A stretch of DNA of 64,000 nt from Chryseobacterium fluminis (GTDB lineage Bacteria; Bacteroidota; Bacteroidia; Flavobacteriales; Weeksellaceae): contig NZ_CP111121.1 of NCBI RefSeq assembly GCF_026314945.1, positions 682,001 to 746,000 on the forward strand, given 5' to 3'. The notes below the pieces were generated by a model, which saw only the letters and a program-made list of their open reading frames with translations, was not told where the DNA came from and did no database searches. Below are positions 43,844 to 54,413 of the stretch, piece after piece. Position 1 is the stretch's first letter. The number at the start of each line of letters is the position of its first letter. The translations under genes and the position numbers were made by a program.

Positions 43844-46800
43844 TTAGTCTATGTGTTTTGGGGTATACCCGTCTTCACTTAGTTCTTTGTGCTCGTAATC
43901 AGCTTTCATTTCAGCTTCATAATCCGGTTTTTCGTGTTTACCCATTCTTCTTAAAATAGAATCGAATAGTGAGTATACTACCGGTACAATGATCAGCGTC
44001 AGGAATAATGATGAGGTCAGACCCCCGATAATTACCCAAGCCAATCCGTTGTTCATCTCTGCTCCTGCTCCTTTTGCAATTGCGATCGGAATCATACCGA
44101 AGATCATCGCAATGGTGGTCATCAGGATCGGACGCAGACGGGCATGGTTCGCCTGAATCAAAGCATCGTGGGTATTGGCCCCTGCTGCTTTTCTCATATT
44201 GGCGAAATCGACAATCATAATCGCATTTTTCGCAACCAAACCAATCAACATGATCATCCCCAACATTGTAAAGATATTCAGTGAATTTCCGGTGATGGCG
44301 AGGATCACCATAACCCCGATCAATGCCAGAGGGATGGAGAATAATACCACAAACGGATAGACAAATGAATCATACAACGAAACCATTACCAGATAAACCA
44401 GTACAATTGCAGCAAGTAATGCAATACCCAGGGTTCCGAAACCTTCGGTCTGGTTTTCCATATCACCGCTCCAGATGTAGCTTACACCGGCAGGTTTTGT
44501 TTTCTCGTTATCCATAAACTGTGCTGCCCATTCGTTGGCCACATCCCCTACAGGACGACCTACTACTTTGGATTTCACCTTTACAGAAGGCGACTTGTCT
44601 CTACGCTCCAATAAACTTGGCCCTGAACCCATTTTTACGTCTGCAAACTGGCTTAATCTGATCTGCTGTCCCTGAGGATTTGTAAACATCAGGTTTCTTA
44701 CATCGTCGATAGACTGTCTGTTGGCATCACCAAAACGGATATTGATATCATATTCGTATTCTCCGGCTCTGAATTTCCCGTCGGTATTTCCACTGAATGC
44801 AGTCTGCATCGTTTGTCCTACTCCTGAAAGATTTAAACCTAAAGAAGCCATTTTATCTCTGTCGATATTCACCTGCACTTCCGGATTACCAGAGTCGGTA
44901 GATAATTCTGCATCTACAGATCCAGGCACTTTTTTAAGCAATGCAAGAATCCTGTTGGCTTCCTTGTTTGCCGTCTCGTTATCCTGAGCCGTTACCACCA
45001 TTTCAATAGGGGCATTATCTGCTCCCATTAATCCGATCGGGGCGGTTTTAAATTCTACACCGGTGAATTTCTCTTCCAGCGCTCTCTTTATTTTGGCAGA
45101 CTTAATATCTGTACTTTCGTTACGCTCGGATTTATCTACTAAAATTACCTGGATCTCAGATTGGTACAAGGTAGCCTGCGCTCCCCCGAAACCTGATGAC
45201 TGCTGACCTACGGTCGTAATCATATCTACTACGTCTTTATCATTTCTAAGGTATTTCTCTACCTCCAGGGTCAGCTGATTGGTTTTTTCTACAGAAGCGT
45301 CTTTTGGTAACTCCATCTGAACAAGGAACTGTCCACGGTCCATCTTAGGGAAGAATTCTCCTCCAATAAATCCGAATGCTACCAACATGAATGAAGACAC
45401 CAATATAATGAAGGTTACGATTACGGTCATCACTCTTCTCAGTGTTGTTTTCAGTGCCCATTCTAAAATTCCTGTAATCCAGTGGGTAAATTTTTCCAAC
45501 TGCTTCTCAAACCAAAGGATAAATCTCTCAAAAGGATTTTTACCCGAAAGGTGTACCAGTTTACCATATCTTGACGACAACCACGGAATGATGGTAAATG
45601 AGGCTAATAAGGAGAATAATGTTGCAATCACTACGGTAACACAGAACTGTGCCAGGATATCCGATACCAATCCTGAACTCATCGCGATCGGCAAGAATAC
45701 CACCACAATTACCAATGTAATCGCCGTTACGGTAAACCCGATCTCCGAAGCTCCATCATAGGCTGCCCGGATTCTGCTTTTCCCCATCTCCATGTGACGG
45801 TATACGTTCTCCAGTACTACGATCGCATCATCTACAAGGATACCTACTACCAATGACAGTCCTAATAAACTCATCAGGTTTAACGTATATCCCATCAGAT
45901 ACATCCCGATTACCGTAGCAATTAACGACATCGGAATAGAAACCATTACAATAAATGCGTTTCTGATATTGTGAAGGAATAATAACATTACAACGGCTAC
46001 CAGAATGATCGCTAAGAATAAATCGAAGATCACGTGATCCGCGGCTTCCAGGGTGAAATCTGTAGTATCATCTACAATATTGATCTTAATACCCTGATTT
46101 TTATAATTGTTCTGAACATCAGCAATGGTTTTCTGAACTAATTCCGAAACCGAAACCGCATTCGCATCAGATTGTTTTTTAACCTGAAGTAAAATTGTTG
46201 AATTCTGGTTGTATCTCGCAACCTTCTCTACATCTTTCTGAGTATCGAAAACTGTCGCAATATCTGATAAACGTACCTGTGCCCCGCTTTTATTGGAAAC
46301 CACAAGATTATTCATTTCAGCAATATCACGGTACTTCCCTGACAGTCTGATCGTAGATCTTGAGGTTCTGGTCTTCAGAGCACCCGTCGGGAAATCTAAG
46401 TTGGAAGAAAGAATAGCCTGCTGTACATCAGCAATGGCAAGACCATATCCCTGCATTTTCTTTTCGTCTAAACTTACCTGGATTTCTCTCTCCTGTCCAC
46501 CGACAAGATCCACCTGGGCTACCCCGTTGACACGGGAGAAAATAGGTTCTATCTTTTTATCTAAAAGGTCATAAAGATCTTTATTATTCAGTTTATCACT
46601 CGAGATACTCAGCGTCATGATCGGTAGATCATCCAGTGAGAATTTTTGCAGTGATGGCGGATCTGCATCGTCCGGAAGGTCTGCCAGGATAGCATTTACC
46701 TTTCTCTGGGCATCATTCAGTGCATAGTTTACATCGGCACCGGTGTTCAGCTGAACCATGATGACCGATAAACTTTCGTATGATGAAGATTCTACTTTTT

Positions 46801-47032
46801 TTACATTTTCCAGGGAACCAACGGCGTCTTCAATCTTACGGGTAACCGAAGTTTCCACCTCAGCAGGGGAAGCTCCCGGATATACCGTAGAAATGGTCAC
46901 CATATTCGTCTCAAACTTCGGAATCAATTCGTACCCCATCATGGAGTAACTTAATAAACCTCCCAGCGTAAGTATCGTAAACAGTACGATAACGAGGGAC
47001 GGTCTTTTAATGGATATTTCTGCTAACTTCAT
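43844..47032 (-). CDS. RND efflux transporter permease
   Basis: The protein has 1062 residues, full length for the AcrB/MdtBC superfamily. It starts MKLAEISIKRPSLVIVLFTI (TM1). TM4 has the proton-relay aspartates in GLSLVVGILVDDAIVVLENVYRHMEMG. PIAMSSGLVSDILAQF follows, and the second half repeats the layout with LGMIMLIGLVAKNAIMIVDFAN. Two large periplasmic loops carry the porter domain. It forms a tripartite pump in the inner membrane with the adaptor and TolC-like protein encoded just upstream. The substrate is not predictable. Confidence 0.95.
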   Translation of the reverse strand: MKLAEISIKRPSLVIVLFTILTLGGLLSYSMMGYELIPKFETNMVTISTVYPGASPAEVETSVTRKIEDAVGSLENVKKVESSSYESLSVIMVQLNTGADVNYALNDAQRKVNAILADLPDDADPPSLQKFSLDDLPIMTLSISSDKLNNKDLYDLLDKKIEPIFSRVNGVAQVDLVGGQEREIQVSLDEKKMQGYGLAIADVQQAILSSNLDFPTGALKTRTSRSTIRLSGKYRDIAEMNNLVVSNKSGAQVRLSDIATVFDTQKDVEKVARYNQNSTILLQVKKQSDANAVSVSELVQKTIADVQNNYKNQGIKINIVDDTTDFTLEAADHVIFDLFLAIILVAVVMLLFLHNIRNAFIVMVSIPMSLIATVIGMYLMGYTLNLMSLLGLSLVVGILVDDAIVVLENVYRHMEMGKSRIRAAYDGASEIGFTVTAITLVIVVVFLPIAMSSGLVSDILAQFCVTVVIATLFSLLASFTIIPWLSSRYGKLVHLSGKNPFERFILWFEKQLEKFTHWITGILEWALKTTLRRVMTVIVTFIILVSSFMLVAFGFIGGEFFPKMDRGQFLVQMELPKDASVEKTNQLTLEVEKYLRNDKDVVDMITTVGQQSSGFGGAQATLYQSEIQVILVDKSERNESTDIKSAKIKRALEEKFTGVEFKTAPIGLMGADNAPIEMVVTAQDNETANKEANRILALLKKVPGSVDAELSTDSGNPEVQVNIDRDKMASLGLNLSGVGQTMQTAFSGNTDGKFRAGEYEYDINIRFGDANRQSIDDVRNLMFTNPQGQQIRLSQFADVKMGSGPSLLERRDKSPSVKVKSKVVGRPVGDVANEWAAQFMDNEKTKPAGVSYIWSGDMENQTEGFGTLGIALLAAIVLVYLVMVSLYDSFVYPFVVLFSIPLALIGVMVILAITGNSLNIFTMLGMIMLIGLVAKNAIMIVDFANMRKAAGANTHDALIQANHARLRPILMTTIAMIFGMIPIAIAKGAGAEMNNGLAWVIIGGLTSSLFLTLIIVPVVYSLFDSILRRMGKHEKPDYEAEMKADYEHKELSEDGYTPKHID

Positions 47033-47038
47033 CTGCTC

Positions 47039-48100
47039 TTACTTTACGATATTGATTTTTGAACCGTTATCAAGGTTGATCTGTCCGCTGGTAATGACCT
47101 GTTCCCCGCCATTGAGTCCGCTTAAGATCTGAACTTTATCGCCATACACTTTTCCGGTCTGCACTTTTATTAATTTGGCCGTTCCGTTGGTAACGATGAA
47201 TAGCTGTCCTGAGCTCACTCCATTAACGAAAGCTTCTGCAGGCACGGTAAGCATATTCTGGGTTTCGGCACCGTTATTGGTTTTGAAAGTAGCCGTTGCA
47301 TACATTCCCGCTTTCAGGTTTCCTCTGTTCTGAACTTCAATTTCAACAGGGAAGTTTAAAGAAGCATCACTTTTAGGAGCAATGAAGGTAATTCTTCCGC
47401 TGAACGCATCATCCGGCAAAACATTGACCTTAATGGCCACGTCCTGACCCAACGCGATTCTTCCGATCTGGCTTTCATCCACCAAAACAGAAAGTTTCAG
47501 AGAATTGATATTCACGATTTCGAAAAGTGCTGTTCCAGGAGCTACTACCATTCCCGGCTCTACCATTTTTTTATTAATCGTACCGCTGATTCCGGCACGG
47601 ATGCTTGTATCATTTACTTTTACACCCTGCGCTCTTACGGCAGCCTGAGCATTTTTCAGCTGTAGTCTTGAGTTGTCGACCTGCTGTTTTGTAACCCCTC
47701 CAGTCTTAAAGGCATTTTCATAACGCTGGTTATCGATAATGGCGTTCTGTAAGTTATTCTGAGCCTGGGAAATATCTACCTCGATGGCATCTTTCTTAAT
47801 GGTTGCCAATACCTGGCCGGCACCTACCCTGGATCCTTCTTTCACCAAAACATTGACGATACGTCCTGAGATTTCGGCCGACTGGTTCATCTCCTGCTTC
47901 GGGATAAAAGTTCCATTTGCCGTATAATCGGTGTCTATATTTTCTCTTGCTACCGTTACAACATTTACGTTGATCTTATCTACCTGCTTGGCCACTTCTC
48001 TTACCTCGGTGTCCTGCTTCTTTTTGTTATCAGCGATTTTATATGCTGCCAGACCGACAAGTACCGCTGCCACGATGATATATATTAAAGTTTTTTTCAT
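47039..48100 (-). CDS. RND efflux periplasmic adaptor (membrane fusion protein)
   Basis: The protein has 353 residues. The N-terminal membrane anchor MKKTLIYIIVAAVLVGLAAY is followed by a barrel-sandwich hybrid domain (SAEISGRIVNVLVKEGSRVGAGQVLATI), an alpha-helical hairpin (VDISQAQNNLQNAIIDNQRY), the second lipoyl half (RAGISGTINKKMVEPGMVVAPG) and a C-terminal beta-barrel. This is the HlyD/AcrA-type adaptor linking permease and outer membrane channel. It is six bases from the permease gene and nine after the TolC-like gene. Confidence 0.93.
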   Translation of the reverse strand: MKKTLIYIIVAAVLVGLAAYKIADNKKKQDTEVREVAKQVDKINVNVVTVARENIDTDYTANGTFIPKQEMNQSAEISGRIVNVLVKEGSRVGAGQVLATIKKDAIEVDISQAQNNLQNAIIDNQRYENAFKTGGVTKQQVDNSRLQLKNAQAAVRAQGVKVNDTSIRAGISGTINKKMVEPGMVVAPGTALFEIVNINSLKLSVLVDESQIGRIALGQDVAIKVNVLPDDAFSGRITFIAPKSDASLNFPVEIEVQNRGNLKAGMYATATFKTNNGAETQNMLTVPAEAFVNGVSSGQLFIVTNGTAKLIKVQTGKVYGDKVQILSGLNGGEQVITSGQINLDNGSKINIVK

Positions 48101-48109
48101 TATAGTTTA

Positions 48110-49462
48110 TTATGGGTTTTGTAATGTGTTTAACTCTCCTTTTGCTTTTATTAACTTGATCTCAGCCTGTTTGTAATCCAACAGTGCATTGGCATAATTC
48201 TGTTTTGCGTCTGTTAAAGCATTTTCGGCATCCAGAACTTCGGTAAGGGTTGCTAAGCCGTACTGATAATTGGCCTGGGTATTTTTCTGAACTCTTTCAG
48301 CCAGTCCCACATTATCTTTCATGCTTTCGATATTGATTAATGCGTTTTCGATATTGGTAACCGCATTTTTATAATCTAAACTTAAGCTCAGCTGGGTGTT
48401 TTCGATATCCACATCCAGATCCTGAATATCCACTTCAGCCTGATTGATTTTTGCTCTGGTAGCACCGCCGGTGAAAATCGGGATATTGATATTCAGTCCC
48501 AATGCAGAGTAATCGCTCCACAGCACGCCCTTGCTTGTCCCGCTTATCAAAGGGAAATTTCGGCCTTGTCCTCCCCAGGAATAGTTGGCAACCAGACCTA
48601 CGGTAGGATACAGATAAGCTTCCGTCGCTTTTTTATTGAATACCAGAAGTTCTCTGTTTTTATTTAAAACCTTAATTTCCGTACGGTCATTAAGATTAAT
48701 GGTACTTGCAATAAGCTCAGGTCTCGGCTCTATGGTTTTTTCTTCCAGTTCGATATCGGTAGAAATCGGAATTCCCATATAGAATTTCAGGGAATTTTTT
48801 GAGAGCTCTACAGCATTGATCAATGTCTGTCTGTTTGACCCGATATTGGTAAGCTGTACATTTGTTCTGTCCAAATCAATGGCTTTTGCCAATCCGTTAT
48901 CCACCAAACTCTTGATTACATTTCTTGTTCTTTCCGTGTTGGCATAACTTGCCTCTACCGTTTTGAGGTTTTCTTCCTGAACAAAAACCTGATAATAAGC
49001 GGTCGCTACATTTTCAATGATTTGTTCATTGGTCAGCTGCGCATTCAGTACATAGAATTCTCTTGTTGACTTTGCGGCTTTAAGGCCTGTGAAAACTCTC
49101 TGATCAAAAATTGCCTGCTGCACCTGTACGGAAGCCGTGGAAATCCATGGCTGCCCCAGCTGAGCTCTGATTCTTTCTCCTCCGAATTCCAGCAAAGATT
49201 CCTGGATGAGAGGATTATAAGTTAATCCTGCCGTTGCACTGATCTGTGGTAAAGCTCCGGCTCTTGCTTCATCAATTTTATATTCGGCTTTTTTAATCTG
49301 TAAAGCAGCTTTCTTTGCCTCTGCCTTGTTCTGAAGCGCCTGTTTGATAGCTTCCTGTAGAGAAACCTGCTGTTGCGCAGACACTGATGAAAAACCGAAA
49401 ATCATAAATGCAGCAGCTATACCCAATTTTAGCTTTTTTGCAGTTATACGTTTTCCTTTCAT
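48110..49462 (-). CDS. TolC-family outer membrane efflux protein
   Basis: The protein has 450 residues. The signal peptide ends SSVSAQ. Two OEP repeats follow: VSLQEAIKQALQNKAEAKKAALQIKKAEYKI near 35, and the second half with LGLNINIPIFTGGATRAKINQAEVDIQDL and ANYQYGLATLTEVLDAENALTDAKQNYANALLDY. It forms the trimeric channel of the pump. It lies 95 bases behind the regulator gene and nine before the adaptor gene. Confidence 0.93.
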   Translation of the reverse strand: MKGKRITAKKLKLGIAAAFMIFGFSSVSAQQQVSLQEAIKQALQNKAEAKKAALQIKKAEYKIDEARAGALPQISATAGLTYNPLIQESLLEFGGERIRAQLGQPWISTASVQVQQAIFDQRVFTGLKAAKSTREFYVLNAQLTNEQIIENVATAYYQVFVQEENLKTVEASYANTERTRNVIKSLVDNGLAKAIDLDRTNVQLTNIGSNRQTLINAVELSKNSLKFYMGIPISTDIELEEKTIEPRPELIASTINLNDRTEIKVLNKNRELLVFNKKATEAYLYPTVGLVANYSWGGQGRNFPLISGTSKGVLWSDYSALGLNINIPIFTGGATRAKINQAEVDIQDLDVDIENTQLSLSLDYKNAVTNIENALINIESMKDNVGLAERVQKNTQANYQYGLATLTEVLDAENALTDAKQNYANALLDYKQAEIKLIKAKGELNTLQNP

Positions 49463-49557
49463 AATTTTATACTTCGTTTATTTTTTTGTAAATTTTTATC
49501 TTCGATGATTTTTATTTCTAAAGGACGGATCATTTCTTAAAATACTTTAACATTTTA

Positions 49558-50151
49558 TTAGTTTTTGAAAAGTATATTCAGAATGATGTTCTTCCTTGCA
49601 GCTATAATCTGATCGAATTTCTTTTCACTGATCATCAGATTTTCCATCAGTAACGGTCTTATTGCACTTGGAAATACCAGTAACGAAACCATATTCAGGA
49701 CAAACTGAATGGGTTCCATCCTTTCAATATTTCCCAGTTCCATTTCTTTTTTGATGTCTTTATACAGTTTTTTAAGCTCCTCCTCTTCAATGTCTCTTTT
49801 ATGGCAGTTTCCCTTATTGATCTGGGAGACGATATACGTTTCCAGGTAAGGGTACTGAAGGCTTGTCGATAAGCTGTGCTCTATAAACTGGCTCATTTTT
49901 TCCTTAAAAGGAAGATCTGAGTTCTGAATCACTTTGGATTTTTCCTGTTCCACTTTCTGAGCCTCATCAAAAATGATCTGGATCAGATTATCTCTTGAAC
50001 GGAAGTAATAATTAATCAGCGTTCTGTTCACTCCTGCTTCATCAGCAATTTCCTGTGTGGTTGCATCAAACTTTCCTTTGACGAAGAATAAATTCTTCGC
50101 GGTCTCTTTGATGAGTTCCTGTGTTTGGTCTTTTTTTGCCTGTTTTGACAT
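49558..50151 (-). CDS. TetR-family regulator of the efflux operon
   Basis: The protein has 197 residues from the ATG at 50151. A longer frame to 50247 lacks homology-like content and would run through the promoter. The N-terminal helix-turn-helix is KETAKNLFFVKGKFDATTQEIADEAGVNRTLINYYFRSRDNLIQIIFDEA. The C-terminal ligand-binding helices are divergent as usual. It is the first gene of the operon, so it probably represses its own promoter and the pump genes until an inducer binds. Two TTAAACAAATTTGT elements flank its promoter. Confidence 0.92.
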   Translation of the reverse strand: MSKQAKKDQTQELIKETAKNLFFVKGKFDATTQEIADEAGVNRTLINYYFRSRDNLIQIIFDEAQKVEQEKSKVIQNSDLPFKEKMSQFIEHSLSTSLQYPYLETYIVSQINKGNCHKRDIEEEELKKLYKDIKKEMELGNIERMEPIQFVLNMVSLLVFPSAIRPLLMENLMISEKKFDQIIAARKNIILNILFKN

Positions 50152-50156
50152 TTTTG

Positions 50157-50233
50157 TTAAACAAATTTGTGCAAATTTAAATCTTTTTTCATTTTTGACA
50201 AAATTGTTAAACAAAATAATTAAACAAATTTGT
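50157..50233 (-). promoter_or_regulatory. TetR operon promoter with repeated palindromic operators
   Basis: The minus strand has TTTG (50202-50199), a 19-base spacer and TAAATTTG (50179-50172), a canonical Bacteroidota promoter ending 21 bases before the ATG. TTAAACAAATTTGT occurs at 50157-50170, over the transcription start, and again at 50220-50233. TTGTTAAACAA lies at 50204-50214 beside the -33. ACAAATTTGT is a perfect palindrome. This is the likely binding site of the TetR protein. Confidence 0.68.
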
Positions 50234-50307
50234 ATGATTTGCATCATATTTTGAGTTTGCTATTTAATATTAAGAAGCGTTAATCCTTCATAAACAAAGT
50301 GTTTTTA

Positions 50308-50315
50308 TATCTTTG
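50308..50315 (+). promoter_or_regulatory. -7 element of the T9SS substrate gene
   Basis: TATCTTTG matches TAnnTTTG 18 bases before the ATG at 50334. No TTG is seen at the expected -33 position. Confidence 0.4.
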
Positions 50316-50333
50316 CCGGAAAATCAAAAACCG

Positions 50334-53300
50334 ATGCAAAAAACTTTATTTCTTTCCACACTGATGTATTGTGCTTTATTTTTTTCTCAAACCAGGCCCT
50401 TACAAAACAATGATTATTTTTTCTACGAAAACAAAGGACAGATCATTGACCAGGACGGAAAAGAAAACACGGATGTAAAATATTTATATCATTCTGCGGG
50501 ACTGAACGTGCAGTTGCGATCCAACGGATTTTCTTATGATGTGTATGAAACTAAAAAAACATCAAATCCCAACTTCTCAAAAAACGATAAGAATAAAATT
50601 TCTGATGGAAAAAGCTATTTCTGGGACGAATTTATTTACCAGAAATTAGTTCACAGAATCGATATTGAGCTTATCGGTTCAAATAAAAATGCTGAAATAA
50701 CCGCACAGGGAAAATCAGCTGATTATGAGAACTACTTCAATATTCCTGGTAAACCTAAAGGTATAACGCACGTGCACCGTTTTCAAAAGGTCGTGTACAG
50801 GAATATCTATCAGAACATCGACCTATTATTTTTTAAACCTGTCGATTCCTTAAAGCCTGTTGAATATAATTTCATTATTAATCCGGGTGGAAAAATCTCC
50901 GATATTAAGATGAAATTCAGTGGTGCCGCCACTGCTATAAAAAATGGTAAAATCGCTATGAGTATCCGCTTTGGAGAAATGCATGAAAATATTCCAAGCA
51001 GCTGGATCTCAGGAAACGAAATCGAAAACATTGATGTTGCCTTTAAAGATCTGGGTAACCAGACCTTTGGATTTGATGCTCCGGTCGACCATTCAGACAA
51101 AACAATCGTAATAGATCCGGTTCCGACAAGAATCTGGGGCAGCTACGCCGGAGGTTACGGAGAAGAAGGGGGAAGAATCCGGACGGATATAGATAATAAA
51201 GGATATCTTTTGGGAGGCACAACCAGTTTCACGCACATCGCGACTTCCGGAGCGTATCAGCAAAGTTTAAGCGCTTATAGTGATTGTTTTTTAATGAAAT
51301 TAACTAAAGATGGACAAAGACTTTGGGGAACGTATTATGGCTTTGACCGTAATGACGCTTTTATGGACGTTGCTTTTGATGAAAATAATAATATTTATGC
51401 CGCAGGTTTTAGAGAACGTTATCAGTCAAACAGAGATGTAGTCCTGGTAAAATTTGATACTAATGGAAACCTGCTCTTCCAAAAGGATTTTATCGGAAGT
51501 CATCATGATAATATCGGAGGTATTTCCTACCATCAGAATCACGTCTATATCGGAGGAGAAACGATGAGTGCTAATTTTCCTGTCCTTAATCCTACACAAC
51601 CTTCCAAGGCAAGCCCCTCAGGATATATGGATGCATTTCTGGCTTCAGTGGATCCTTCAGGAAATACCGAATGGTCTACTTTCTTTGGTGCTTCAGATCA
51701 TGCAACATCAATTTTTAAAATATTTTCTTCTGTTGACCATTTGGAAGTTATCGGAGCCACTCAATCTCAGAACATACAAATGATCAATCCATTTCAGGCA
51801 ACCAATTCGGGAGTGACGGACGGATTGTATTTAAAATTCTCCAAAACAGGCACTCTTTTGCGATCGAGCTACTACGGCAGAAGCGGACAGGATCTTATCA
51901 GAGAGGCCAGAATAATAAACAATACACTGATACTGGCCGGGGAATTTTTTGACCTGAATATTCCTGCTAAAAATGCAGGCGTCTGGAAAGTAAATTTAAG
52001 TACAAATGTAATAGATAAGACCTATTTTCCCTTTAGTTACACAATGGGACTGGATGCTCATATTGATACGCACGGAAATATTTTTTACAGCGGTTTATCG
52101 GATGTAGGGCAAACGGATATTGCCACGCCTAATGCGTACATGACCTCCACAGGTCCCTACATCAAAACATTTATGATCAAATATGATGCTAATAACGTAA
52201 AAGAATGGGGAACTTTTTATGGTGGAAACGGAGGAACACAATTAGGTGAAATTACGAAGGATAATGAAGATTATATCTATTTCACAGGGATGTCCAGCAA
52301 TAATACAACGGGTATAGCAACCCCCGGAACATTCCAGCAACAAGGTTCGCATCCGTCTAACGACCTGTTTGTTGCTAAATTCAGGGATTGTACAGCCAAT
52401 TCTACAGTTACGTCTAATTCTCCGGTCTGTATTAATTCAACACTACAGCTCAATGCAACCGGTGGAGCTGTTTACAACTGGACCGGGCCCAACGGCTTTA
52501 CCTCAACTCAGCAAAACCCGACAATTCCCAATGCTTCAGCAGCCCTTTCGGGAACCTATACCTGTCAGATCTCGGGATTGGGAGACTGTGACGGAAGTTT
52601 CACCGTGAATGTATTTGTCGGTGACAATATTGCTCCGGTTCCGAATGTGGCCAACCTCGCAGATATTACCGGCGACTGTCACACCGTAGTTTCCAGCTTT
52701 CCGACGGCAACCGATAATTGCTCGGGAACTGTAACTGCTACTACAACCGATCCTCTTTCTTATACAGCCCCGGGAACATATACAATCCACTGGACATATC
52801 AGGACGGAAACGGAAATACAGCCATACAAAACCAAAATGTAGTGGTTACCTCTCCTGCTCTGCCGTTCACTGTGAATCAGACACAGATTTTCTGCGCAAC
52901 AAATCAGCCCAGAATATCAGATATTCAGATAACGGGTCAGAATATACTGTGGTATGATGCTGCCAATACTGTTCTGCCGGTAACGACTTCTCTGATAAAC
53001 GGACAGACCTATTATGCCAGCCAGACCATCAATGGCTGTGAAAGTAATAAAACAGCTGTTCAGGTAACTGTAAATACCACACCCAAGCCTGCAGCGAATT
53101 CCACACAGGAGTTCTGCGCATCTGCTAATCCTGCCCTGGCGAATCTGGCAGTTACGGGAGCTGCACTGCAGTTTTATAACGGAGCCGGAAATACTTTACC
53201 GTTAACAACTCTGCTTGTTCATGGACAGACGTATTTTGTAAGCCAGACTTTAAATAACTGCGAATCTGAAAAAACAGCGATTTCTGTCACCCTGTCTACC

Positions 53301-54242
53301 AATAATGTTCCTGCCAACGATTATGCAGAGGCTTTCTGTAATGCAACAACATCGAATTCAATGACTGTTAATCTTCATCATTATGAAGGCAATATCATCG
53401 CCAACCCGAACAATTATATTTTTACTTTTACTGATAATGCGGGAAATACGATATCCAATCCATCTGCCTATACGCTGACTATCGGCACCACACTCGTTTT
53501 TGTAAAAGTAGCGACTCCGGACGGATGCTTTAAGAAGATACGGTTAAATATAACGTTAAATCCTAAACCGGTTATTAATCTGCCCGAAACTATTGAATTC
53601 TGTAACGGTAAAACAGTAACTTTAGATGCCGGCAGCGGTTTCACATCCTACTTATGGAGTACCGGAGCCACTACTCAAACCATCATCGTTTCAACACCGG
53701 GGACCTATTCTGTAAGAGTAACCAACAATTTCGGTTGTGATGCTACGGATCATATTCAGGTAAATTATTCTGTACTGGGTGAAATTACGGCTGTTAACAT
53801 CAATAACAGCTCAGCAGTAATCAGCATGTCTGTATCCGGGAATTATGAATATTCTCTGGATCATCTTGTATGGCAGGATTCTAATGTATTCAGTAATCTG
53901 CCTATGGGAGAGTACATCGTTTATGTAAGGACGAAATCAGGATCTATTATCGGAGAAAAAAGATTTTCTATTTTTAATATTCCCAATGCCATTACTCCGA
54001 ACGGCGACGGAAAAAATGATCTGTGGAAAATCGCAGGTATTGAAAACTATCCGGGAACGGAAATCCACATTTATGACCGCAGGGGTCTTTTGGTGTTTAA
54101 AGAAAAAACCATCAAAAAACCTTTTGAATGGAACGGAAAACTTAATGGCAGTCCTGTTCTTACAGGAAGCTATTGGTACACCATTAAAGTTTCGGACGGC
54201 AGGATCTATACGGGATGGCTTCTGGTAAAAAACAGAGACTAA
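50334..54242 (+). CDS. Giant T9SS type B sorted surface protein with SBBP and Ig-like repeats
   Basis: The protein has 1302 residues from the ATG at 50334 (a TTG seven codons upstream is not favoured). The signal peptide MQKTLFLSTLMYCALFFSQ is followed by a DUF7948-like N-terminal domain (NDYFFYENKGQIIDQDGKEN), then SBBP/beta-propeller repeats (LDNKGYLLGGTTSF, NNIYAAGFRERY, GNIFYSGLSDV). PKD/Ig-like domains follow (PVCINSTLQLNATGGAVYNW then several CESNKTAVQVTV-type repeats). The CHU_C gliding-motility-associated tail is NAITPNGDGKNDLWKIAGIE then YDRRGLLVF. The tail directs export by the type IX secretion system to the cell surface. Confidence 0.9.
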   Translation: MQKTLFLSTLMYCALFFSQTRPLQNNDYFFYENKGQIIDQDGKENTDVKYLYHSAGLNVQLRSNGFSYDVYETKKTSNPNFSKNDKNKISDGKSYFWDEFIYQKLVHRIDIELIGSNKNAEITAQGKSADYENYFNIPGKPKGITHVHRFQKVVYRNIYQNIDLLFFKPVDSLKPVEYNFIINPGGKISDIKMKFSGAATAIKNGKIAMSIRFGEMHENIPSSWISGNEIENIDVAFKDLGNQTFGFDAPVDHSDKTIVIDPVPTRIWGSYAGGYGEEGGRIRTDIDNKGYLLGGTTSFTHIATSGAYQQSLSAYSDCFLMKLTKDGQRLWGTYYGFDRNDAFMDVAFDENNNIYAAGFRERYQSNRDVVLVKFDTNGNLLFQKDFIGSHHDNIGGISYHQNHVYIGGETMSANFPVLNPTQPSKASPSGYMDAFLASVDPSGNTEWSTFFGASDHATSIFKIFSSVDHLEVIGATQSQNIQMINPFQATNSGVTDGLYLKFSKTGTLLRSSYYGRSGQDLIREARIINNTLILAGEFFDLNIPAKNAGVWKVNLSTNVIDKTYFPFSYTMGLDAHIDTHGNIFYSGLSDVGQTDIATPNAYMTSTGPYIKTFMIKYDANNVKEWGTFYGGNGGTQLGEITKDNEDYIYFTGMSSNNTTGIATPGTFQQQGSHPSNDLFVAKFRDCTANSTVTSNSPVCINSTLQLNATGGAVYNWTGPNGFTSTQQNPTIPNASAALSGTYTCQISGLGDCDGSFTVNVFVGDNIAPVPNVANLADITGDCHTVVSSFPTATDNCSGTVTATTTDPLSYTAPGTYTIHWTYQDGNGNTAIQNQNVVVTSPALPFTVNQTQIFCATNQPRISDIQITGQNILWYDAANTVLPVTTSLINGQTYYASQTINGCESNKTAVQVTVNTTPKPAANSTQEFCASANPALANLAVTGAALQFYNGAGNTLPLTTLLVHGQTYFVSQTLNNCESEKTAISVTLSTNNVPANDYAEAFCNATTSNSMTVNLHHYEGNIIANPNNYIFTFTDNAGNTISNPSAYTLTIGTTLVFVKVATPDGCFKKIRLNITLNPKPVINLPETIEFCNGKTVTLDAGSGFTSYLWSTGATTQTIIVSTPGTYSVRVTNNFGCDATDHIQVNYSVLGEITAVNINNSSAVISMSVSGNYEYSLDHLVWQDSNVFSNLPMGEYIVYVRTKSGSIIGEKRFSIFNIPNAITPNGDGKNDLWKIAGIENYPGTEIHIYDRRGLLVFKEKTIKKPFEWNGKLNGSPVLTGSYWYTIKVSDGRIYTGWLLVKNRD

Positions 54243-54247
54243 AAAAA

Positions 54248-54274
54248 CGGGCAGAAATTTTAAATTTCTGCCCG
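54248..54274 (+). terminator. Terminator of the T9SS substrate gene
   Basis: CGGGCAGAAATTT (54248-54260) pairs with AAATTTCTGCCCG (54262-54274), followed by TTTATC. It lies six bases after the stop codon. Confidence 0.88.
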
Positions 54275-54413
54275 TTTATCTATAATGAATGTGTTTTTAC
54301 GGTTGCGTCGTTCGTTCTGGTAAACCTCCAGGTATGAACAGGTAACAATTCTATCCGTTGTGTTGTGAATACCACTGTAAGAATTTTACTTTGTATTGTT
54401 TGAGTGTTATGCT

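Noticed and set aside
50152..50247. N-terminal extension of the TetR regulator
   Set aside because: It spans the promoter and operators, and the helix-turn-helix starts properly from the ATG at 50151.
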